A stretch of DNA of 64,000 nucleotides from Butyrivibrio sp. (GTDB lineage Bacteria > Bacillota > Clostridia > Lachnospirales > Lachnospiraceae): positions 1 to 64,000 of the forward strand of contig SVGC01000009.1 in the NCBI GenBank assembly GCA_015056495.1, given 5' to 3'. The notes under the pieces are model-generated. The model was not told the DNA's origin and did not search any database. It saw only the letters and a program-made list of their open reading frames with translations. A program made the position numbers and the translations under genes. Positions 52,419 through 61,169 of this stretch are shown here, in pieces (within the stretch, counting starts at the first letter, position 1; the number at the start of each line of letters is the position of its first letter).

Positions 52419-53839
52419 TAGTTCTTATCCTCAGCTCCTTCTTTTTTAGCGGTTATCTGATTTTCATCAACACCTTCTGTACTGTCCGGTGTAAAGAGAA
52501 TCTTCAGTGTCAGCAGCATGAGCTTTAGATCAAGCCATACTGAGTAGTTCTCAATATATGTAAGATCCAGCTTCAGCTTGTCATAAGGTGTTGTGTTGTA
52601 CTTACCATAGACCTGAGCATATCCTGCAAGTCCGGCTTTTACCTTGTTACGGAAAACAAATTCCGGCATATCTTCCACATACTGCTTGATGATCTCTGGT
52701 CTCTCAGGTCTTGGACCTATGAAAGACATGTCGCCCACCAGGATATTAAACAGCTGTGGCAGCTCATCTATTCTTACTTTTCTGATAAACTTACCAATTG
52801 GTGTGATACGGCTGTCATTCTTAGATGCAAGCCTTGCAACACCATCTTTTTCTGCATCCACACGCATACTTCTGAATTTCATGATCTTGAACTCTCTAAG
52901 ATCAGTTGTACATCTGACCTGTTTGTACAGCACAGGACCACGATCATAGAGTTTGATGATGATGGCTGTAACCAGCATAAATGGTGATGTCAGAACAATC
53001 AGTATCAGTGCAAATACGATATCAATTACTCTCTTTACAAAGCGCTGTTCTGCCTTTAAAGAATACTCTCTGATAAGCAGTACCGGTGTATCAAACAGAT
53101 GGAGCTGCTCAGAGCCTTTTACCATTACGTCAGTGATCTTTGGCATCAGATATACTCTGATGGAGTTTTCATAACAGAACTTCATGATCTTGTTTCTGTC
53201 AGGTGTCGGGATGTCCCAGATGACAACGCCGCCATAGCGCTCTTTACACTCTTTCTTGATGGCGTCTATGCCTTCTGATACGTTCATGCACTTTACGATA
53301 TTGTATTTATCCTGTCTGGACTTGAACTTGTGCATGATATCGTCCACAGGATGCTCTCCGCTGATAAGGAGCATATCTCTTGGAGGAAATGCCGCTCTGT
53401 ATATAGCATTACAGATAACAGTCCAGACAAGGGATACCACCAACTGGATAGCATACATCTCAAGAATGCGGCTCACCGGCATCAACCAGTTACGCATCAG
53501 TGATAACTGAAAATAGGTAAATACATTGACCATAAGTATGGCAAATATCTCAGAGAATATGATATCCATGGTCTTCATGTAACCATATCTGAGTCCGCCA
53601 TAAGTATGTATAAAGAATTGTAAAAGACCAAAATATATTACAATAACGAGAAGATGGCCTCTAAAGTAGAGTTTAAGACCACTTCCTAAAATATAACCGT
53701 CAGTGCTTATTCTGAGCTGGCTTAATACAGGATAAAAATAATTAAACCAAAAATAGGCATATATAGCTGTTAAGAAGGCCAGATTAACAAAGCCAAGCAG
53801 CAACACTATTACTCTTTTTGTTGTTTCTAATTTTTTCAT
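52418..53839 (-). CDS. WbaP/WcaJ-type undecaprenyl-phosphate sugar phosphotransferase
   Basis: A 473-residue long-form phosphoglycosyl transferase that starts the exopolysaccharide unit. Four N-terminal helices (about 8-125), a Rossmann-like central region, a re-entrant helix (VKRVIDIVFALILIVLTSPF, about 270) and the catalytic domain with FKIMKFRSM, RIDELPQLFNIL, GDMSFIGPRPERPE and AGLAGYAQVYGKYNT. The usual first sugar is glucose or galactose 1-phosphate. GGGAAAAGG lies just before the ATG. It is translationally coupled to the Wzz-like gene. Confidence 0.94.
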   Translation of the reverse strand: MKKLETTKRVIVLLLGFVNLAFLTAIYAYFWFNYFYPVLSQLRISTDGYILGSGLKLYFRGHLLVIVIYFGLLQFFIHTYGGLRYGYMKTMDIIFSEIFAILMVNVFTYFQLSLMRNWLMPVSRILEMYAIQLVVSLVWTVICNAIYRAAFPPRDMLLISGEHPVDDIMHKFKSRQDKYNIVKCMNVSEGIDAIKKECKERYGGVVIWDIPTPDRNKIMKFCYENSIRVYLMPKITDVMVKGSEQLHLFDTPVLLIREYSLKAEQRFVKRVIDIVFALILIVLTSPFMLVTAIIIKLYDRGPVLYKQVRCTTDLREFKIMKFRSMRVDAEKDGVARLASKNDSRITPIGKFIRKVRIDELPQLFNILVGDMSFIGPRPERPEIIKQYVEDMPEFVFRNKVKAGLAGYAQVYGKYNTTPYDKLKLDLTYIENYSVWLDLKLMLLTLKILFTPDSTEGVDENQITAKKEGAEDKN

Positions 53840-53850
53840 ACCTTTTCCCT

Positions 53851-54705
53851 TTATACTCTTCGTAGAGTCGCCCTAATTGCCCACATTACAAAGCAAAATG
53901 CGCTCTGCAGGACATTCAAGCCTGCTATTTCTCTATAAAGATTCCACACTCTCTTCATGGCTACAAATTTATTTGAAGAAAGTGAGTTAGCCGGTCTTCT
54001 GTATATAGCAAGTACTTCATCAAGACCTCTGGCTACAACCCCCGTCTTTAATATCTTCCACCAGGTAGCAGTATCTTCACTGGCTATCAGTGGCATATGT
54101 ATCTCGTCTTTACTTAATTTCTCCATGTCAAAAAGAACCGTTGTAGTAAATATGACCGTTCTTGTGAGGGCATGTTTAAAATCAAGGCTATCCGGTGCAT
54201 GAACAATTTTTCCTGTAGGCCGCGCCTGTTCATCACCAAATTCATAGGATGTAAAAACAAATTCGCTGCCGGTCTCCTTCATAAAGGCCAGCTCTTTTTC
54301 AAGCTTGGTATCAAGCCATACATCATCAGCATCGAGAAATGCGATATATCTTCCTTTTGCAGCGTCTATACCGGCATTTCTCGAAGCTGCAGCACCCATG
54401 TTATGAGGATTTTTTACAAGGCGTATTTTCGATGAGCTGCATGCATTTTCATCATTATCATCTTCATGTCTTTCTGGATTGAGTGTAGAATCACTTTCAG
54501 ATAATGAAGCATTCTTTATCGCCTCTTCAATAACCTCTACACTCCTATCGCTACTGCAGTCATCCACCAGGATCAGCTCCCAGTCTGTATAGGTCTGCTG
54601 CCTTACCATCTCAATGGTATGGGCTATGTATTTTTCAGCATTATAAACAGGAACTATGATACTTACAAGTTCCTGATTTTTAGCATCAATCATATTAGAA
54701 TTCAT
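53851..54705 (-). CDS. GT2 family glycosyltransferase
   Basis: A 284-residue GT-A enzyme: LVSIIVPVYNAEKYIAHTIE, ELILVDDCSSDRS, IAFLDADDVWLDTKLEKE. Residues about 65-92 form a polar Ser/Asp/Asn/Glu-rich insertion between strands (HEDDNDENACSSS). It overlaps the end of the preceding GT2 by 11 bases; a second ATG four codons in is also possible and has AAGGA 11 bases upstream. It resembles EpsE/CpsJ-like chain-extending enzymes. Confidence 0.9.
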   Translation of the reverse strand: MNSNMIDAKNQELVSIIVPVYNAEKYIAHTIEMVRQQTYTDWELILVDDCSSDRSVEVIEEAIKNASLSESDSTLNPERHEDDNDENACSSSKIRLVKNPHNMGAAASRNAGIDAAKGRYIAFLDADDVWLDTKLEKELAFMKETGSEFVFTSYEFGDEQARPTGKIVHAPDSLDFKHALTRTVIFTTTVLFDMEKLSKDEIHMPLIASEDTATWWKILKTGVVARGLDEVLAIYRRPANSLSSNKFVAMKRVWNLYREIAGLNVLQSAFCFVMWAIRATLRRV

Positions 54706-55627
54706 CCTTGATCAGATAAATAGGTCTCTTCTTAACTTCAAGATAAGTCTTGGAGAGGTACTGACCTACAATACCTATGCAGAACAGCTGCACACCGCTT
54801 ACCAGCGATATGATACATACCAGTGAAGGCCATCCACTTGTAGGATCTCCAAATATCAGCGCTCTGACAAATATAAATATTATAAATATAAAGGCCAGTA
54901 TGCAGAACAATACACCTAAAATAGATGCAAATGCAAGTGGTGTTGTGGAGAATGCAATTATGCCGTCAAGGGCATAGATAAACAGCTTCCAGAATGACCA
55001 CTTGGTTTCACCCTTTTTACGTTCAATGTTCTCAAATTCAAGCCACTTGGTATTAAACCCAACCCAGCCGAAGATACCTTTTGAAAAGCGGTTATACTCT
55101 TCCATAGACAATATAGCATCTACAAACTGTCTGGTCATAAGTCTGTAATCCCTTGCGCCATCTACTATCTCAGTCTTGGACATCTTATTGATAAGAGAAT
55201 AGAACCTTCTTGCAAAAAATGATCTGATAGGCGGTTCGCCCTTTCTGTCTACTCTCCTTGTGGCTACTGAATCATAGCCTTCCTCTGCAATATAACGATA
55301 CATCTCGGGTAAAAGAGCCGGTGGATCCTGAAGGTCAGCATCCAGCATGACTACAAAGTCTCCTTTTGATGTTTTCAATCCTGCATAAATAGCAGCTTCT
55401 TTTCCAAAATTTCTTGAGAAATTGACCAGATGGACTCTTTCATCTTTTTCGTGGAGCTTTTTAACTTCAGCCACTGTATTGTCTTTAGAACCATCATTTA
55501 CATATATGATCTCTATTTCAACATCTTTGCTTTTAAAAAAGCTTTCTGTTTTTAATAATTCATGATAAAAATCTGCTACATTTTCTTCTTCGTTATAGCA
55601 TGGAACAATAACGCTCAGAAGTTTCAT
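54695..55627 (-). CDS. GtrB-like polyprenyl-phosphate glycosyltransferase (GT2)
   Basis: A 310-residue enzyme with the catalytic start LLSVIVPCYNEEENVADFYH, VNFSRNFGKEAAIYAGL, VVMLDADLQDPPALLPEMY and two C-terminal helices (about 230-290). It makes undecaprenyl-phosphate sugar. The ATG at 55627 has GAGGAAA 7 bases upstream; the open stretch 25 codons further up lacks a site. It is the first gene of the exopolysaccharide block and a second GtrB besides that at 10.5 kb. Confidence 0.92.
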   Translation of the reverse strand: MKLLSVIVPCYNEEENVADFYHELLKTESFFKSKDVEIEIIYVNDGSKDNTVAEVKKLHEKDERVHLVNFSRNFGKEAAIYAGLKTSKGDFVVMLDADLQDPPALLPEMYRYIAEEGYDSVATRRVDRKGEPPIRSFFARRFYSLINKMSKTEIVDGARDYRLMTRQFVDAILSMEEYNRFSKGIFGWVGFNTKWLEFENIERKKGETKWSFWKLFIYALDGIIAFSTTPLAFASILGVLFCILAFIFIIFIFVRALIFGDPTSGWPSLVCIISLVSGVQLFCIGIVGQYLSKTYLEVKKRPIYLIKDEF

Positions 55628-55670
55628 TTCTATTTCCTCACTCAAGTAATATTTTTCGAACAAAGATTCA

Positions 55671-55734
55671 CAAAGTGACTCTTTGCGCGCTGGTGTGCGC
55701 AAGCTTTAGCCTGCATATTACATTTGCGCACCAG
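55671..55734 (-). other. Structured leader of the exopolysaccharide operon
   Basis: Two hairpins lie 45-110 bases before the first gene. CAAAG/CTTTG (55671-55685) is small. CTGGTGTGCGCAA (55690-55702) pairs with TTGCGCACCAG (55724-55734) with a two-base bulge. Neither ends in a clear U tract on the minus strand. They may be an attenuator or a protein-binding leader. Apart from this the 272-base gap to the next gene holds nothing I can name. Confidence 0.45.
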
Positions 55735-55899
55735 TAGCAAACTCGGTAACTGTCACCTTTTTACTCTTCATTCTACCATATTTTTGTGTATGCATAGTGT
55801 ATTAATTATCTAAATGCAAAGTACATCCAAAGCCAAATTACTACTTTGATCACTTTCTTTTTTAATGATCGCTTCAAAATGCTTTGGCACAATTAATGA

Positions 55900-56943
55900 C
55901 TATCTGGCCTTTAATATCTCCAGTGTATTTCTGATTCCCTCATCCAGACTAAATGCGTTAGTCCATCCCAGTTCCTCAATCTTGGTAGTATCCAGTACCT
56001 GATGATCTATGAATGTCCTCTCTGCAAGGTCTGTCTCAGTCGGTGCTTCAATGATAGCCTTGGTTCCTGCTGCCTCTGCTATCTTTTCTGCCAGCCTTCT
56101 GATAGTGATGGTAGATTCACTGTTGGCCACATTAGTCGCAGTTCCTGCCTCTGCCTTCAACATGATAGTAAGTAGTGCCGATGCGCTATCAGCTATGTAC
56201 TGATAAGATCTGGTTTGACTTCCGGCACTCTTTAGTACAATATCTTCATTATTTACAGCGTTGTTAAAAAACTGAACCGTAGCTCTGTTATCTTTGCTTG
56301 TAACGTTTGGTCCAAAGGTATGGCATAGTCTTGCAATAACGCTCTCAAAACCATACTCCTTCTGATAGCTGACGCATAATGTCTCTGCCATACGCTTAGC
56401 CTGCGGATAGCAGGATCTTGGATTGGTAGAATCAATATATCCGGCATAATCTTCGGTAAATTTGCCCATGCCTTCACTGCACTTGCCATACACTTCTCCG
56501 GAAGATATGAAAAGAAGTCTCTTTGCTCCGCAGTTCTTACCCATCTCCAACAGGTTCTGGGTGCCCTGAATATTGGCCATGATGGTCTCTACAGGCTCTT
56601 CGTTCATAGCTTTTGGATAAGCATTGCTTGCTGCATGAATGATATAGTCCAGATGCCTTCCAAAGGCAAAAGGCGCTACGACATTTTGTTCAAGAGGTAT
56701 CAGAAATGGATGCTGTCCAAAGCGGGCATCTATCCTGCCTGCGCTTCTTGAAACGGCGTATATTGTAATATTGGCATTTTTTTCCTGATTCAGGCAGATC
56801 AGCATATCAGTGATAAATGAGCCTACCAGACCTGTAGCTCCTGTTATCATAATGCTGGTCCCATAAAGTTTTTCAATATCTATAGTGCTTTCAATAGCGG
56901 TTTCAATATCTTTTTTATAAATCTCATTTTGAAGAATGTTCAT
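55900..56943 (-). CDS. NAD-dependent epimerase/dehydratase of a nucleotide-sugar or CDP-alditol cassette
   Basis: A 347-residue extended SDR: GTSIMITGATGLVGSFITDM, ANIQGTQNLLEMGKNCGAKR, LFISSGEVYG (Ser), CYPQAKRMAETLC (Tyr and Lys). The ATG at 56943 has AAAGGA 7 bases upstream. It lies 100 bases after the IspD/TarI-like gene and shares its direction, so the two may make one CDP-linked product that the LicD protein transfers. Whether it acts as an epimerase, dehydratase or decarboxylase cannot be told from the motifs. Confidence 0.85.
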   Translation of the reverse strand: MNILQNEIYKKDIETAIESTIDIEKLYGTSIMITGATGLVGSFITDMLICLNQEKNANITIYAVSRSAGRIDARFGQHPFLIPLEQNVVAPFAFGRHLDYIIHAASNAYPKAMNEEPVETIMANIQGTQNLLEMGKNCGAKRLLFISSGEVYGKCSEGMGKFTEDYAGYIDSTNPRSCYPQAKRMAETLCVSYQKEYGFESVIARLCHTFGPNVTSKDNRATVQFFNNAVNNEDIVLKSAGSQTRSYQYIADSASALLTIMLKAEAGTATNVANSESTITIRRLAEKIAEAAGTKAIIEAPTETDLAERTFIDHQVLDTTKIEELGWTNAFSLDEGIRNTLEILKAR

Positions 56944-57042
56944 GATAGTTCCTTTCTTTTTACCAGATCCGTGAAGTACGTGCTCTTGCACCTGCCACAC
57001 AGCTCTAGTTAATAAATTAAGAAAAAGAGCAATGCAAAAGCA

Positions 57043-57759
57043 TCACTCTTTTAACCAATCTGAACGTTTTGCAATCAGCAATGCCTTGAAAATATCAATA
57101 TCATCCACTGTTGTAAGCTTTATATTTTTTTCTGATCCTGCTGAAAAATATACCTGATGTCCCATCTCTATCATAAGTGTGCAGGAAGCAACTGAAGAAG
57201 TATTACCGACCTTAAGTGCCTCTCTATGCACATCACAGATAGTTCCAAGTCTAAAGCCCTGTGGGGTCTGAGTTCTCTTAAGGTTATCTCTTGAAAATGT
57301 TTCTTTGGAAGATAAAGCATCTTCTGTAACCAGCATAGCCTCTGCGCAAGGGATTGCAGCAATAGCGCACCCGTATTCCTGCGTTTTAACTATACAGTCA
57401 GAGATGATTTCCTCTGACACCATAGGTCTGATGGCATCGTGTATAAGTACTATATCCTCCGGACCATATTTTTTTTCTAATTCAAAAAGTCCGTTCCTAA
57501 TGGATTCCTGACCATTAGCTCCGCCAGGAACAACCATTTCCAACTTAGTTATATTGAACTGTTTGGCATAAGCCCACAGGATCTGCTCCCAGCCCTGTAT
57601 ACATACAACTGCTATCGCATCAATATTGGAATGCTTCTGAAAAGCCTCCATAGTATATACAATTACAGGTTTCTCATTTACTGTTAAAAACTGCTTTGGA
57701 ATGTCCTGATGCATTCTCGCACCTGAACCTCCAGCAATAATAAGTGCAACGTTTGCCAT
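57043..57759 (-). CDS. IspD/TarI-like cytidylyltransferase
   Basis: A 238-residue CTP:sugar-alcohol phosphate cytidylyltransferase. IIAGGSGARMHQDIPKQF is the nucleotide loop, followed by IVLIHDAIRPMVSEEI, RDNLKRTQTPQGFRLG and a C-terminal NIKLTTVDDIDIFKALL. IspD (isoprenoid) and TarI/BcsI (ribitol phosphate) look alike; the LicD neighbour favours a CDP-alditol or CDP-sugar phosphate. The ATG at 57759 has GGAGG about 14 bases upstream, somewhat far; a TTG seven codons earlier lies on that site. Confidence 0.85.
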   Translation of the reverse strand: MANVALIIAGGSGARMHQDIPKQFLTVNEKPVIVYTMEAFQKHSNIDAIAVVCIQGWEQILWAYAKQFNITKLEMVVPGGANGQESIRNGLFELEKKYGPEDIVLIHDAIRPMVSEEIISDCIVKTQEYGCAIAAIPCAEAMLVTEDALSSKETFSRDNLKRTQTPQGFRLGTICDVHREALKVGNTSSVASCTLMIEMGHQVYFSAGSEKNIKLTTVDDIDIFKALLIAKRSDWLKE

Positions 57760-57846
57760 ATTACTAGTTATATCCTCCAAAAAAGTAAATCATCGTCTTT
57801 ATTATATCTTATAATAAGCAATCACTCAAATTTGTGTATAAGCAAT

Positions 57847-57880
57847 GAAGGCACTTTATTTAAGTAAAGTGCCTTCAAAA
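57847..57880. terminator. Terminator after licD
   Basis: GAAGGCACTTTA (57847-57858) pairs perfectly with TAAAGTGCCTTC (57865-57876), loop 6 bases, with A-rich and T-rich flanks. It lies after the LicD stop, so the IspD/TarI-like gene needs its own promoter or read-through. Confidence 0.8.
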
Positions 57881-57928
57881 ATAAAAATATGAAAAATTAA
57901 AACTTATTATCTGTCTCAACAACAGGTC

Positions 57929-58765
57929 TTACTCCAGCTCCACATGCTGGCACACTCTCTGAGATTCCGGTGGCAGTTTCATATAATCGCCATAAATAAC
58001 GCTCATAGTTGCATCATATCCGCTTGGAACCTGCAGTTCAAGACCGCGAATAGTCTTCGTAGTGCCCAGCTGATAGCTGGTCATATCATAACACAATCCC
58101 CAATAATGAGGATGCTGCTGTTCATTAGAAATATATACTTTATCAGTAATAGCAAAGCCAGAGCTATCTTCTTTCGGATTAGCCAGAGTTGCTATATATC
58201 TATACTGCTTGCAGATTGTCTTTAATGGAATGAGCTTACCTATTGCAGGTAGGATAACTGCACCTATCTTGGCTGCTCCCTTGTATTTATCAAGATCTAC
58301 CGTCTTTCTATGTCCCATGGCAAAAGCATACAGTATCTTCATAATAGCCAACTGCAGGCCATGATGTTTTCCAACCCTGTCCAGCACGAACAGGTCCACA
58401 GAAGGATGGCTGTATCTATGTTCATAAAAGTCTTCATGACCATAGGTAGTCTTGTAGGTAAGGTTTTTATTGGAAATCTTGGCAATAAAATCAAAGAACT
58501 GTGGATAATTATTGTAGTCAAGAAACTCCATATTTTCAGGAAGCTCTTTTGCTACAACTCTTATAAATTTCTCGTAGTCCTGTCTTAAGAATATAATATC
58601 CACATCGTCATCCCAAGGTATGAAGTCCTGATGTCTTACTGAACCAAGGAGTGTTCCTCCATGAAGAAAAAACTGTATGTCGTACTTCTCGCATATTCTC
58701 TTTATCTCAGAGAGTAGTTCAAAGTTACACTGATGTATTTTTTCCATTATTTCTGTATCGTTCAT
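57929..58765 (-). CDS. LicD-family phosphotransferase
   Basis: A 278-residue LicD/fukutin-like nucleotidyltransferase-fold protein that moves a phospho-alcohol or phospho-sugar from a CDP donor to a glycan. HGGTLLGSVRHQDFIPWDDD with DVDI holds the catalytic Gly-Ser and Asp residues (about residues 33-60), and the end VPSGYDATMSVIYGDYMKLP is family-typical. The ATG at 58765 has AAAAGGA 7 bases upstream; 28 codons of open frame before it lack a site. The CDP donor is probably made by the IspD/TarI-like enzyme next door. The actual substrate is unknown. Confidence 0.9.
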   Translation of the reverse strand: MNDTEIMEKIHQCNFELLSEIKRICEKYDIQFFLHGGTLLGSVRHQDFIPWDDDVDIIFLRQDYEKFIRVVAKELPENMEFLDYNNYPQFFDFIAKISNKNLTYKTTYGHEDFYEHRYSHPSVDLFVLDRVGKHHGLQLAIMKILYAFAMGHRKTVDLDKYKGAAKIGAVILPAIGKLIPLKTICKQYRYIATLANPKEDSSGFAITDKVYISNEQQHPHYWGLCYDMTSYQLGTTKTIRGLELQVPSGYDATMSVIYGDYMKLPPESQRVCQHVELE

Positions 58766-58812
58766 AAACATTCCTTTTCCAGCAAAGCGCTTATACTTTT
58801 TATAATAAATGC

Positions 58813-58851
58813 ACTTTGAGACATCGACTCTAATTAGCCCATGTCTCAAAG
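58813..58851 (-). terminator. Hairpin after fcl
   Basis: CTTTGAGACAT (58813-58823) pairs with ATGTCTCAAAG (58841-58851), 11 bp, about 33 bases after the fcl stop. The T tract on the minus strand is weak, so termination may be partial. Confidence 0.55.
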
Positions 58852-58883
58852 ATATTTACTCTATTTATAGATTTATAATACTT

Positions 58884-59828
58884 TTATCTCTCAGCTCTCA
58901 TAGGATTATTTAAGAAATCCTCATATGCAAGCTTGATTCCATCTTCAAGTTCTGTCTTGTATGTCCAGCCGAGGTTTTTAGCCTTTGATACATCGAGAAG
59001 CTTTCTAGGTGTTCCGTTTGGCTTGGATGTATCCCATTCAATCTTGCCTGTGTATCCGATAACTTTTGCTACAAGCTCTGTAAGTTCTTTGATTGTAAGT
59101 TCTTTACCAGTACCGGCATTGACTGTCTCGTTACCGCTGTAGTTATTCATAAGGAATACGCAGAGGTTAGCAAGGTCATCAACATAGAGGAATTCACGAA
59201 GTGGGCTTCCATCGCCCCAACATGTTACTGATGGGAGATTCTGCTCTTTTGCTTCATGGAAACGTCTGATAAGAGCAGGAAGTACGTGTGAATGTGTTGG
59301 ATGATAATTATCATTTGGTCCATACAGGTTAGTAGGCATAACTGAGATATAGTCTGTGCCATACTGTCTGTTAAGGAATTCGCAGTACTTAAGTCCTGAA
59401 ATCTTAGCAAGAGCATAGGCTTCGTTAGTCTTTTCAAGCTCTGATGTCAGAAGGCAATCCTCTTTCATAGGCTGTGGAGCCATTCTAGGATAGATACAGG
59501 ATGATCCAAGGAATTCAAGCTTATTACAGCCATTCTTCCATGCAGAATGGATGACATTCATCTCAAGGATCATGTTGTCATACATGAAGTCTGCAAGAGC
59601 GCTTTCGTTTGCAACGATTCCTCCTACCTTGGCAGCTGCAAGGAATACGTACTCAGGTTTTTCTGCTGCAAAAAATTCTTCAACAGCATCCTGTCTTGTA
59701 AGATCGAGCTCTTTATGAGTTCTTGTGATGATATTAGTATATCCCTGTCTTTCAAGTTCTCTGACTATTGCTGAACCAACCATTCCACGATGGCCGGCAA
59801 CATATATTTTTGCATTCTTTTCCATCAT
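58884..59828 (-). CDS. fcl: GDP-L-fucose synthase
   Basis: A 314-residue SDR epimerase/reductase that turns GDP-4-keto-6-deoxymannose into GDP-L-fucose. [18 protein letters not shown] is the NADP site, followed by [18 protein letters not shown] and the catalytic [14 protein letters not shown] (Tyr, Lys), with [20 protein letters not shown] further on. It starts 84 bases after gmd, its partner. Two ATGs stand in tandem; the first is used here. GGAGAG lies 11 bases upstream. No manA/manB/manC are in the window. Confidence 0.96.
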   Translation of the reverse strand: MMEKNAKIYVAGHRGMVGSAIVRELERQGYTNIITRTHKELDLTRQDAVEEFFAAEKPEYVFLAAAKVGGIVANESALADFMYDNMILEMNVIHSAWKNGCNKLEFLGSSCIYPRMAPQPMKEDCLLTSELEKTNEAYALAKISGLKYCEFLNRQYGTDYISVMPTNLYGPNDNYHPTHSHVLPALIRRFHEAKEQNLPSVTCWGDGSPLREFLYVDDLANLCVFLMNNYSGNETVNAGTGKELTIKELTELVAKVIGYTGKIEWDTSKPNGTPRKLLDVSKAKNLGWTYKTELEDGIKLAYEDFLNNPMRAER

Positions 59829-59912
59829 TTTAATTTACTCTCCATTTATGATGAAGTTATTCGCTTCAATTTTTTAATTAGATCAGGTTCTCACGTTTCT
59901 GCCTGCAAAAAG

Positions 59913-60959
59913 TTATGCCATAAGAGCCTTTTCGCGCTTAGCAAGCTCTCTGTCGTGCTTAGCCATGATATTTACAAGTTCTTCATAGCTTGTCATCTGT
60001 GGGTTCCATCCAAGAACTGTCTTAGCCTTAGTAGGATCTCCCCAGAGGTTGTCTACATCTGTAGGACGAAGCCATGCAGCGTTTACGCATACAAGCATCT
60101 TGCCTGTCTCAACGTCATAGCCTTTTTCATCAGCTCCTGTGCCTTCCCATCTGATCTTGATGCCGTTAGCTGCAAAAGCTTTTTCTGTAAAGTCACGAAC
60201 TGTATGCTGTACACCTGTTGCGATTACGAAATCATCAGGATTTTCCTGCTGCATAATGAGCCACATACATTCAACATAGTCTTTTGCATAGCCCCAGTCA
60301 CGCTTAGAATCAAGGTTACCAAGTTCAAGGTGATCCTGGATACCTTCTGCGATACGTGCTGCAGCAAGTGTGATCTTTCTTGTAACGAAGTTCTCACCAC
60401 GGCGCTCTGACTCGTGATTGAAGAGGATTCCGTTAACTGCAAACATGTTGTAAGCTTCTCTGTACTCTTTTACGATCCAGAAACCATACTGTTTTGCAAC
60501 TGCGTATGGGCTGTATGGATGGAAAGGTGTTGTTTCCTTCTGTGGAAGCTCTTCTACCTTACCATAGAGTTCTGATGTTGAAGCCTGATATATCTTAGTC
60601 TTTTTCTCCATGTGAAGAGTTCTGACTGTCTCAAGGATCCTCAGTACGCCGATAGCGTCAACTTCACCAGTGTACTCAGGTGCATCAAATGATACCTGTA
60701 CATGTGACTGTGCAGCCAGGTTGTATATCTCATCCGGCTGTGTCTGGCTGATGATACGTACAAGTGAAGATGTGTCAGACATATCTCCATCATGTAATGT
60801 GATTTTATTGTCTCTGAGTAAATGATCAATTTTAGCAGTATTGGAGATTGAAGAACGTCTCACAATTCCGTGAACTTCATATCCCTTTTCAAGTAAAAAC
60901 TCTGCAAGATATGAACCATCCTGTCCGTTGATACCTGTTATAAGTGCTACCTTTGCCAT
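59913..60959 (-). CDS. gmd: GDP-mannose 4,6-dehydratase
   Basis: A 348-residue SDR that makes GDP-4-keto-6-deoxymannose, feeding Fcl. [20 protein letters not shown] is the NADP loop, [17 protein letters not shown] follows, and [20 protein letters not shown] holds the catalytic Tyr and Lys. AGAGG lies 6 bases before the ATG. The 210-base gap upstream to dnaE is AT-rich and contains TGCTAAAAT on the minus strand, a possible extended -10 promoter. Confidence 0.97.
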   Translation of the reverse strand: MAKVALITGINGQDGSYLAEFLLEKGYEVHGIVRRSSISNTAKIDHLLRDNKITLHDGDMSDTSSLVRIISQTQPDEIYNLAAQSHVQVSFDAPEYTGEVDAIGVLRILETVRTLHMEKKTKIYQASTSELYGKVEELPQKETTPFHPYSPYAVAKQYGFWIVKEYREAYNMFAVNGILFNHESERRGENFVTRKITLAAARIAEGIQDHLELGNLDSKRDWGYAKDYVECMWLIMQQENPDDFVIATGVQHTVRDFTEKAFAANGIKIRWEGTGADEKGYDVETGKMLVCVNAAWLRPTDVDNLWGDPTKAKTVLGWNPQMTSYEELVNIMAKHDRELAKREKALMA

Positions 60960-61169
60960 AATTACCTCTTTCTTTTAAATAAACAATTACTGTATTTTTT
61001 TGTTTTATCGTTCTTGTATGATACTCTTATTTTTGTTTAATTAAAATGTATTTTATTGGTATATTTTAGCACAATATTGACATTTATCTTATAAATGGCT
61101 TTCTTACGAAACCCGCAGCATATGCTTATTTCTGTAGGTGCTTTCAGTACAATATGATAAATATCTCCC

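Noticed and set aside
59790-60410. Plus-strand frame of 206 residues
   Set aside because: It is antisense to gmd and rich in Cys and Phe, as expected for a shadow of a conserved gene.
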